Below, piece by piece: positions 33,053 through 41,400 of a stretch of DNA of 64,000 nucleotides. The translations under genes were made by a program, and so were the position numbers. The notes under the pieces were generated by a model. The model did not search any database and was not told the DNA's origin. It worked only from the letters and a program-made list of their open reading frames with translations. Where the stretch lies: NCBI GenBank assembly GCA_965242665.1, contig OZ251484.1:930001-994000 (forward strand), given 5' to 3'. Numbering within the stretch: the stretch's first letter is position 1; each line of letters opens with the position of its first letter. The stretch comes from VXLM01 sp965242665 (GTDB lineage Bacteria; Chloroflexota; Dehalococcoidia; Lucifugimonadales; VXLM01).

Positions 33053-33240
33053 GGCGAACGGGTATTCTCCCAATCACAATCCAATCAGAAGCGGCGCTCT
33101 CCCAGCAGAAGGGCGATGGCGTATTCCAAGCGCGCCTCATCGCGCTACTTAGTGGGCGCCGTTTCTGCTCTTGGTTCCGTTTGATCTATTGGGGTGGAAG
33201 GCATCTCTATGAGTACACACATCGGACGTGCGCTAGATTC

Positions 33241-33452
33241 CCGCCTTCACGAGGATGACGTGACCTTCACGAGGATGACGTGACCTAGGCCGAAATGGAC
33301 ATGACATGGGCGTGGATGACGGCGAGAGGATTTACGGTCTGGAGGCAATCTATCCCCGCAAAAGCAAACGCGTCGCCGACGTACTCGTGAGACAGGGAAA
33401 GATGGAACGTGCACTACCAGAAGGAAGAAATATCTCCTCGTTCGAGCAGTGA
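33241..33452 (+). other. Intergenic stretch with a 20-bp tandem duplication and a possible 48-codon ORF
   Basis: CTTCACGAGGATGACGTGAC is repeated twice in tandem around 33245-33284, next to a degenerate REP half-site. ATG 33306 to TGA 33452 opens 48 codons (MGVDDGERIYGLEAIYPRKS and onward) with ordinary-looking composition but no recognisable family or good ribosome binding site. It could be a gene remnant. Confidence 0.25.
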
Positions 33453-33469
33453 GACGCGGGAGGGGGGGA

Positions 33470-34612
33470 TTACGTCCCCTCGATGAAGCCGCTCGGGGCA
33501 TCCGCGGTATGCGTCATCTGCGCCGGCTGATAGCGCGGACCGTCGTAGATCACACCGTTGTGGATGATGACTTCAGGCAGGATGCGCGCTGCACCCACAC
33601 GCTTTTCGTGGAGTACGTCGAGGAATTCGAACTCGCCCTGCGCCAACTCGCTGATAGTCACGTCTGCCATCGCGCCCGGCTTGAGGGTGCCGATGATTCC
33701 TTCCTGGCGCAACGCCTTGGCCGGCGCGGTCGTCGACATCTCGATCACCTCGTCGAGCGACAAGCCGAGCGCGAGCATCTTGGACATCGTCGTTGGCATG
33801 TCGTAGGTTGGGCCGTCGACGTTCATTCGGTGGACGTCCGTGCTGATGGTGCTGGGCTTGAGCCCCTTGTCGAGGGCGCGCTCCATCGTGCGAAATGCGA
33901 AGCCGCGCGCGCCGTGCCCGATGTCAAGGTACACGCCCCGCTCTACGGCGTCCCACACCGCAGGCCAAACCTCGCCGCGGTGGTCCCACAGCGGATAGCG
34001 GAACGAAGAGTGGAACGTATGGGTTACGATGTCACCGGGGTTCATATAGTCGAGCAGCTGTGGGATGGGCGCGCCGTACGCCTCCGCCATCAGAATGCCG
34101 CCGGCGAAGTCCGCCGCCTCTCTGGCCAACGGCAGGGTGACATAATGCTGGGAGTGGTGATACTTCATACCGATTAGGACGTCGCCGTACTGCTTGATGA
34201 CGGAAGCAGCTTCTTCGACGGTCGCGGGGTCCGGACCGTAGGGCATCGGCATTCGGATGAGAGCATAGATGCGCGTCTTGGCGTCCGCGATGTCGGTTTC
34301 CCAGAAATGAGGGAACTCGCTCGGCGTCGCGGTTCCGGCATCGAGGACGGTAGTGCAGCCATTTGCCAGGCTCGTCGAGTCGGCGTCGAGGCTTGGCAGG
34401 TTCGGGTTGGAGACGAAGTTGTGGGTATGCAAGTCGATGAACCCGGGCGTCACGTACTTGCCTGCAGCATCGATAACCCGCGCGGCCTGCGCCTGATCCA
34501 AACCCACGCCGACCGCCGCTATCCTGTCACCCGACACCGCCACATCCGCCGCGCCGTGCAACCCTTGGCTTGGGTCGACGACCGTTCCGTCCTTCACGAG
34601 CAAGTCCCACAT
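33470..34612 (-). CDS. Amidohydrolase/deacetylase family metallohydrolase (EF_0837/AHA_3915 type)
   Basis: A roughly 380-residue amidohydrolase with a dihydroorotase-like layout: N-terminal sandwich (LLVKDGTVVDPSQG), metal site FIDLHTHNF, a likely carboxylated Lys in IGMKYHHSQ, HTFHSSF and IGHGARGF strands, and the Asp in ISTDVHRMN. I use the ATG 34612, which has GGAGG 9 nt upstream. Related proteins occur beside SelA-like PLP enzymes and aldolases in gene sets for amino-sugar acid breakdown, and the three upstream genes here are of these kinds. It probably removes an acyl or amide group from the cluster's substrate. Confidence 0.82.
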   Translation of the reverse strand: MWDLLVKDGTVVDPSQGLHGAADVAVSGDRIAAVGVGLDQAQAARVIDAAGKYVTPGFIDLHTHNFVSNPNLPSLDADSTSLANGCTTVLDAGTATPSEFPHFWETDIADAKTRIYALIRMPMPYGPDPATVEEAASVIKQYGDVLIGMKYHHSQHYVTLPLAREAADFAGGILMAEAYGAPIPQLLDYMNPGDIVTHTFHSSFRYPLWDHRGEVWPAVWDAVERGVYLDIGHGARGFAFRTMERALDKGLKPSTISTDVHRMNVDGPTYDMPTTMSKMLALGLSLDEVIEMSTTAPAKALRQEGIIGTLKPGAMADVTISELAQGEFEFLDVLHEKRVGAARILPEVIIHNGVIYDGPRYQPAQMTHTADAPSGFIEGT

Positions 34613-34853
34613 CGTAACCAACCTCCGAACTTGGATCCGCTACCGCCGCGGCCAAGTTGTCTGCAATGCAATAGAGGAAAGAGAAATCCGCCAAACGGCT
34701 CACGCACGCCCCGAAAGCGGCACAAGTGAAACGAACGCATGAAATTCGTAGAGGGCGGACCGGAGCCCACCCTCTCATCTTGTGCCATGAAGCTTGTTGA
34801 CAGCACCCTCCCGAATTGAATTATACCCGATGGGAGATCGGGGGTAGTCCCCC

Positions 34854-35648
34854 TCACGCGCCGTTCAGGACGTCGCCGAGCTTCTGCGCGTTTTCCTTCC
34901 ACCATTTGAAGAGGATAGCGACATCGGTGCCGAGCGCGAAGTGTCGGATACCTTGGTCGAGAAAGTGCTTGGCATCCTCGGGGTCGCTGATTTCGGCTCT
35001 CGGCTGCACACCCATCTCCAGGGCCTTCTTGTGGACGTAGTCGCGGGTAGCGAGAACGTCCGGGTCTCGCGCCGCTCCCGGCCTTCCGATGCTCATGGAG
35101 TAGTCGCTGCCGCCCCATACGATCATATCTATCCCGGGAACACTAAGTATCTCTTCGAGGTTGTCGACCGCCTCCTTCTTCTCGATCATCAGGGCGACGA
35201 CGCTGTCTTCGAGGGCCTGGACGTACTGAGGCGACCCCGACTCGAGGATGTACCCCGCGAAGCGCCTGTCTCCGGATCCGTGATGCCCTCCCGTCTGCGG
35301 CGTTTCCGCGCGCACCGCGCCGACGCACTCCCTCGCTTCGTCCGCGTCATGTACGTCTGCGAACAACACGTTTTGGATGCCCGACCCAATGGCGCGGGTG
35401 GCAGCGAACGTGCGCGGCTCCTGGTCTACCTTGATCATGGCGGTCATGTGGTCGAACAGGTCGACGGCCCGACCAAAGTTCTCCAGGCCTTCGAGGTCGT
35501 ATGGGGCGTACTCTGCGACGAACTCCACGTAGTCGATGACGCCGGTATGCCCAATGATCTCCACCATACCAGGCCAGAACACCATCGTGTGAGTACCGAT
35601 GCTCGGCTTACCGTCGTTCAACAGATTGCGCAAGGGATTGGGTCGCAT
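34854..35648 (-). CDS. HpcH/HpaI-family aldolase
   Basis: A 264-residue class II (metal-dependent) aldolase of the HpcH/HpaI/citrate-lyase-beta superfamily. It begins NPLRNLLNDGKPSIGTHTMVFWPGMVEIIG and continues with IDYVEFVAEYAP. ALMIEKKEAVDNLEEILSVPGIDMIVWGGSDYSMSIG contains the Glu and Asp expected to bind the metal. These enzymes reversibly cleave 2-keto-3-deoxy acids to pyruvate and an aldehyde. It lies between the SelA-like gene and the amidohydrolase on the same strand, with a 233-nt gap before the latter. Confidence 0.87.
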   Translation of the reverse strand: MRPNPLRNLLNDGKPSIGTHTMVFWPGMVEIIGHTGVIDYVEFVAEYAPYDLEGLENFGRAVDLFDHMTAMIKVDQEPRTFAATRAIGSGIQNVLFADVHDADEARECVGAVRAETPQTGGHHGSGDRRFAGYILESGSPQYVQALEDSVVALMIEKKEAVDNLEEILSVPGIDMIVWGGSDYSMSIGRPGAARDPDVLATRDYVHKKALEMGVQPRAEISDPEDAKHFLDQGIRHFALGTDVAILFKWWKENAQKLGDVLNGA

Positions 35649-35775
35649 TTGGGGCCTCCTCTGTTCCTCTCTCTCGACCGTGCGAACCGTACTCTATGGC
35701 CGCGCCCGCACGGTGTCAACTCTGCAAGGCAGGGCTGGGATCCGCACGTCTGGTGGACGGCATCGCCAAGACCGC

Positions 35776-36888
35776 CTACTTGGACAGGGCCGTTCGCAGG
35801 GCCTCGGCCACGATCTCCGGCTCGCTGTCCGTCAGGTTGTGGGCGACGAATACCAGGGTGTCGTCTCCATCTGCAACGACGCGGATTCGGGGGTTCATGG
35901 CGTCCAACTCATCGGACACCGCCTGAGCATTTCTTCCCAGCGCTTGAGCATCGACCTCGACATTCAAGATGATTCCCACGAAGTTGTCTATCGGGGAGAT
36001 AGAGGCGTTCTTGACCGCGTCGAGTCCCCGCACAGCATCCTGGATGACTCCGAGCCTCTCGCCTGCCGCCAGGAGGCGCTCTTCGTGATCCATCGCGAAC
36101 CACTCGCCTACGGCAGTGACCAAGCCCACGATCTCTTGGCGGTCCATCTTCATGCCCCTGCCGAAGGGTTTGCCCGGCGCTATGAACCCGTGGCCGACGG
36201 CAGCCTCGACCAACTCTTTGCGCCCACAGAGGAAACCGGACGAGTGCGGCGCGCCCATGTACTTGCCACCGAAGCAAGCCAGATCCGCCTTCTGCGCGGA
36301 CTCGCGGAAGTAGTCGAGAGGATATATCTGGGCGGCGCAATCGGCCAGGAGGGGAACGCCGCGGTCCTTCGCCAGCTGGATCGCGTCGTCGTACGACACG
36401 AACGGGCCAAGCGCTTCCTCCCTGACGTAGTAGACGACGGCGGCGGTTCGCGGCCCGATTGCGCCGTCGATCTGGTCGACGGTGCACCCATTCTCATCTC
36501 CAACGGTCACAAGGCGTCCTCCCGGCACGCTGTACGCCCGGTCGTAGCCATATGCGTGACCCGCTTGGAAGACGAACTCGTTCTTCATGCCATCGGTATT
36601 GGGCAGACGAGCCATCTTTTCCGGGTCAGACCCGGTCATCAAAGACGATGCGCTCAGCACGAGCGCCGCAAAGCATCCCGCAGTAGGATACGCCGCCTCC
36701 ACTCCAAGCGCCTCCGCGATTACCTCCCCGGACCGCGCGAGCAGCTCTTCCATCTCGACCCAATAGCCGTTCGCCTCGTCCATCGCCCGACGAACCGCAG
36801 GCGACGGCGTCGAACCACCCCATATGGTCGTGTTCCCACTGGCGTTGATGACCGGGCGAGCGCCCAGCCGCGTATAGATGTCGTTCAT
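35776..36888 (-). CDS. SelA-like PLP-dependent enzyme (aminotransferase fold type I; possible ammonia lyase)
   Basis: A 370-residue fold-type I PLP protein of the SelA-related group that includes D-glucosaminate-6-phosphate ammonia lyase (DgaE). It starts with MNDIYTRLGARPVINASGNTTIWGG, has YPTAGCFAALVLSAS for cofactor phosphate, VPLLADCAAQIYP with the PLP-ring Asp, and the Schiff-base Lys in CFGGKYMGAPHSSGFLCG. AAAGG lies 6 nt before ATG 36888; an upstream in-frame start would add a basic, unlikely extension. In the dga pathway such an enzyme turns an amino acid sugar into a 2-keto-3-deoxy acid, which the next gene's aldolase could cleave. True selenocysteine synthase is unlikely, as no selB/selC context is seen. 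Confidence 0.8.
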   Translation of the reverse strand: MNDIYTRLGARPVINASGNTTIWGGSTPSPAVRRAMDEANGYWVEMEELLARSGEVIAEALGVEAAYPTAGCFAALVLSASSLMTGSDPEKMARLPNTDGMKNEFVFQAGHAYGYDRAYSVPGGRLVTVGDENGCTVDQIDGAIGPRTAAVVYYVREEALGPFVSYDDAIQLAKDRGVPLLADCAAQIYPLDYFRESAQKADLACFGGKYMGAPHSSGFLCGRKELVEAAVGHGFIAPGKPFGRGMKMDRQEIVGLVTAVGEWFAMDHEERLLAAGERLGVIQDAVRGLDAVKNASISPIDNFVGIILNVEVDAQALGRNAQAVSDELDAMNPRIRVVADGDDTLVFVAHNLTDSEPEIVAEALRTALSK

Positions 36889-36941
36889 AGCCATCCTTTC
36901 TCCATACCAAAGTTTCTCCGCACGCCGTCTGCGCGCCCGCA

Positions 36942-37916
36942 TCACGCGAACGCCGACCCATCCCAGTCGACCCACTCGCGGATGCCGCTTGCGTCTACCA
37001 TACGCCGGTAGGCCTCGACGTGCGCTTGAGAGTAGCCGACCTGCGCCGGAAAGTGGGGGCCGGTATCCATGCCGAGAACACTGAGACGGAGCCGCGCATC
37101 CGGACCCTCTCCCATTCCCGGGACAGATAGCTCGCCGGGCCGAACGGCGTTGAGCCGCGGGTCGATATTCATGCTGAGTTCGAGCTGGTCGAATTCATCC
37201 CAACGACGCTGTTCGATCAGCCGCCACCGATGCAGCGACAGACGCGGGGCGACGTTGACCATGAAGTCGGTAAACCCCCGAGCCCCAAGCCGGTAGCCGA
37301 TGGACATCACGCTGCCGTTGCTGATGAAGCTAATACGCTCTCCGAACAACCGAATCATGCTCATGTAGTGGTGGACGTTCGCGGCAGACCACTTGACCCC
37401 CGCAAAGGTCTCGATCCCAGCAAGCCGCTCGATCAACGCCTGCGAGAAGTTGTAGCCGCCAGGCATTGCCCACGGCGTGTTGTACGCCATGATGCCAATG
37501 TCCGCGGCGTCGCCAATGTAGGCGTAGTGAGCGAATATCTCGTCCTCCGTGGGCTGCATATAGCGCGGCGGAGCGCACTGGATGAAGTCCATTCCAAGAT
37601 CGGCGGCATACCGAGCCTTGCGCGCCGCCCGCCGAGCGCTCAACTCGAACACTCCAATGCCCGTGGGCGCCCTGCCGTCGGCCGCCTCCACGAGAGTGTT
37701 GGCCATCGCTTCCCACTCATGATCGTCCAGGAAGTACCCCTCCCCCAAGCCGCCGGCGATGAATATGACCGCGTTCCCCCTGCCGATGCCCTGATCGAGC
37801 AGCCATCGGATATGAGCCTTGGAGCGGTCGAGCCGCAAGTTGTATTCATCGTCGTTGAACGTCGGCAGCGACACCGCAATGCCCGCGAGTTCGTCCACCC
37901 TCGATTTCCTATCCAT
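36942..37916 (-). CDS. DapA/dihydrodipicolinate-synthase family aldolase or lyase
   Basis: A 324-residue class I aldolase of the DHDPS/N-acetylneuraminate lyase superfamily. The Schiff-base Lys is in FAGVKWSAAN and the catalytic Tyr in IMAYNTPW. The carboxylate-binding loop, usually GTTGE, reads GGLGEG, so the substrate is not that of lysine biosynthesis. The C-terminus is longer than DapA. It is the first gene of the minus-strand catabolic cluster and could supply or cleave a keto acid. Assignment to one reaction is not possible. Confidence 0.82.
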   Translation of the reverse strand: MDRKSRVDELAGIAVSLPTFNDDEYNLRLDRSKAHIRWLLDQGIGRGNAVIFIAGGLGEGYFLDDHEWEAMANTLVEAADGRAPTGIGVFELSARRAARKARYAADLGMDFIQCAPPRYMQPTEDEIFAHYAYIGDAADIGIMAYNTPWAMPGGYNFSQALIERLAGIETFAGVKWSAANVHHYMSMIRLFGERISFISNGSVMSIGYRLGARGFTDFMVNVAPRLSLHRWRLIEQRRWDEFDQLELSMNIDPRLNAVRPGELSVPGMGEGPDARLRLSVLGMDTGPHFPAQVGYSQAHVEAYRRMVDASGIREWVDWDGSAFA

Positions 37917-37954
37917 CGAAAACCACCTACCTTCTCATCTCAAATTCAATCTCC

Positions 37955-38400
37955 ACCCACACCCCCACGTCATTCCCGCGTAGGCGGGAATCCACACCCA
38001 CACCATTCCCACACACCCCCACGTCATTCCCGCGTAGGCGGGAATCCACACCCACACCATTCCCTCCCCCCCTCACGCCATTCCCGCGTAGGCGGGAATC
38101 CACACCCACGCCATCTCCGCACACTCCCACGTCATTCCCGCACCACCTCACGTCATTCCCACTCCCACCAACGTCATTCCCGCACCCTCCCACACCATTC
38201 CCACTCCCTCCCACGTCATTCCCGCACCCCCTCACATCATTCCCACTCCCCTCCCCCGTCATTCCCGCGTAGGCGGGAATCTAACGGCCTGCATGTCGAC
38301 TGAATCCCAGGCTCCACTCGAACTATACGGAAGTTCCCTCCGCCGTTCAAGTCGCAGGGGGAGATTCCCGCCTACGCGGGAATGACGTAGACAGGGGCGG
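37955..38400. repeat. REP-like repeat cluster
   Basis: Full palindromes near 37969-37994, 38021-38046, 38076-38101, 38257-38282 and 38363-38390, with degenerate ACGTCATTCCC half-copies at 18-25 bp intervals between. No gene is present in this 500-bp interval. Confidence 0.85.
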
Positions 38401-38415
38401 GAATCCGCCCGCCCC

Positions 38416-41400
38416 CTACCCCTCCGGCGCGTCCGCGTACTGGTTGTACCCCAACCCACGCACATGCGGCTCGCGGTGCAGCAGACGACGCAGACGCCCC
38501 AACTCGGCGGCGTCCCATCCCATCGCATCCACCACCGCCTCATCCCACAACCGGCGGACTTCACACTCCCCATCGCGGAACTGCGGAACGAGCATGTCCC
38601 TCGTCCGCTCCCAGCAGGCAGCGAGGATTTGCAGTATGCGTTCGTCCTTGACGTCGGGGATGCGGAGATTTTGGGCTTCGGTGGTGCTGTATTGAGGGAA
38701 CACCAACATTTTGCCCGGATTTCGCATGAGTTGGAGCCGCCCAACTGTCGAGTTGACGAAGATAGCGACCGCTTTCGCTTCGGTCTCCGATAGTCCAGTA
38801 ACGGGCATCCAGCCATTCCCTACGTATCTCTCCCCGGATGCGGTGGAGGTAAGCCGCGCTGAACTGTTGCCTTGCCCTGCCGTTATCAGCAGATGCCCCG
38901 CCTTCTGAAGCAGATTGTCGGTTTCGGATTGCGCGCCGCTCTTGGGAATCCACCACTCATCGGGTTCGCTTCGTATAGACGATTGGCTGTCCGCCCCTTT
39001 GCCTTTCATTATCGGAAAACTGCCTGAGATTCCGGCTTCCGACCGCTGAAAATTGCCGCGCAGAACTTGTCCTGTCGCATGTGCCTGCACGCCAGGGGTA
39101 TCGCCCATGCGTTGCAAGTTTGGATGGTCGGCATATCGCGCGGCAACCTCCGCCAATTCGGGCGAACGCCAGATCGCCGGCGTCCAATCGCCCGCCTCGA
39201 TGCGTTCGGCGTCCCAATAGGACACTTCGCCCCAGCCATTGGGTATTTGCCCCCCCGCGACAGCCTGAAGACAACGATGAAAATCCCCCACCTCGCTGTC
39301 GTCTGAAGGCATCTTGTCTAGATTGATGAACCGAGTTGGCGGCTTGGGACCGTCATGCCGCCGCATCACGATGACGCTTTCATTGAGTCCAGCATTCTGG
39401 CTCAAGTTGACGTTGCCCGGCTGGTGACAGGTCAGCACCGTATCGATGTGGTAGCGCTGGGCTAGGATTCGACGTTCGTCAAGCCCGGAGGGATTTGTCA
39501 AAGCAATTGTGGGATGAATCGTGGAGAGAACGCCGTCTTTGTCCCCAACGCATTTGTCCGCCAGTGCGACGAAGAGGGGCGCGATAGAATTCTTGTCCGC
39601 GAACCCAACCAGTTCGTGGTCGGCTTGCGTGAGTTTACTCTCCATTTGGTCCACCCGTTCGCGCAGTTTCTTCTGCGTATCCGGCGCGAATTTCTCGCCC
39701 ATCTTCGCGCGGTTGGTAAAGGGCGGGTTCATTATGACGATGCGGGCGTTTCGCGCGGCGTCCACCGCGTCTTCCAGTTCGAAGTCCGCGTTTTCGCACA
39801 TGGCGCGCGAGTCTATGTAGTCGTCCTCGATGTCCAGCTCGGTTCGCTGGGAGACGATTTTCTTCTGCCCCAGCAGTTCCAGCGTTCCCGCCGATACTTT
39901 GGCGGGGTTGTCGCTGTCCGGTCCGTAGGGCATTTGGTAGAGACCCATTCCCCTGTATCGGACGGATTGGTTGCCGGCGGTTAGCTGGGATGCGGCGAGC
40001 TGGAGCGAGACGGGGTTGATATCCAGTCCCTTGATGGTTTTCTCGACTGCGAGCTTTTGCAGCGCCGCCAGCGCGTAGTCGTTCGCGCCCGCCTCTTTCG
40101 CCCTGCGCTTCATGTCCACGAGCAGGGCGGCGAGGAGCGTCCCGCTGCCGCAGGCGGGATCCATGATTTTGTGGTCACGCCACGTTTGCGGTCTCGACCA
40201 GTCCACTTCCTCTTCCTCGCAGGCGTCCAGCGTCAGGCGTGCGGCGAGCGCGGCGGCGACGGGGCGGGTAAAGAATGCGCCGTCGGATGCCTGGTTGCCC
40301 ATGACACGGTTGAAGAGCGGTCCGGCGTGGTCTGCGCCCATGTCTGCGTAGGTTTCTGCGATGCGTTCCGCTTCGGCTGCGATGTGGCGCAGGGCGCGCT
40401 CCAAGCCGGACAGCTTGCCCGTTCTCTTGACGCTGAAGATGACTTCGATGGCGGGATTCAGCACCGCCTCGAAGTCGACGCCCAAGATGACGCTCCACTG
40501 AACGATCAGCTGGTCGATGACGTCGACGTCGTTCTTGATGGTAGCCAGGTCTTTGACCCTCGACAGCCAGCGTCCGGCGAAGATCCGTTGGTGGAGCATG
40601 GCGGCGTTCATCATCAGCAGCGCGGCGATCGTGCAGCCGTCGGCCGCTTTGGATGTCGTCTTGAGCCTGTCCAAGCCGAAGTGGCGGTTGAGCGCGGGCA
40701 GCAGCCCGTCCTCGCGCAGATGTCGGGCGGCGTCCGACACGCTCGCCTCCAGAATGTTCAGATCGCGCGTCACGCGGTCGCCGGCGAGTCCTGACTTGGC
40801 GAGCAGGTTCATCTTGATGGCGCTTCCATCCTCATCCATGCCGCTCAGCTGGAGCATCCGCTGGACGGACTCCTTGTCGACATCGTCGTCGGTTCCGCAC
40901 GGCTTGGGCGGCTTGTCGGTTTCGTTCCGCTTCTTCCGCTCGCCGGGATCGACTTTCCTACCCGACCCCTTATTGAGCATATCTTTGGCTTTGGATTTCG
41001 TCTTTTCGATGTCCACCGCGCCGCGCTCGCCGTCCGCGTTCGGCTTTTCGCGGTACACGGTGTCCATGCGGATTTCTTGGCTGCCGTCGTCGTTGCGCTT
41101 GCCGGCGACGACTATCGTCGGCTCGTCCGCCTTGTAGGGAATCATCGGGGATTCTCCGATTACGTTCGCGCCGACGTCCTCGCGGCTTTCGGCGTTTAGC
41201 ATCCGCTCGATCCCCTCTTCCGGCGCGCCGACGGGGCCTTCGAACTCGGAATACTCGATGAGACCGGTTTGGGGGTCGACGACCGCGAGAATGGCGCGCT
41301 CCACCGGCGGCGGCTCCGGAAGGTAGAGATAGAGCAGATGCTCCAACTCTTCCTCGATGCGCTTGTCGTGGGCGCGCAGGGCAAGCAGGATCTCGCCCAG

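Noticed and set aside
33306..33452. 48-codon frame as a real gene
   Set aside because: No ribosome binding site or recognised family; listed only as a low-confidence stretch.
35776..36975. Longer start of the SelA-like enzyme
   Set aside because: The added residues are Arg-rich and overlap the intergenic region; AAAGG precedes ATG 36888, and homology begins there.
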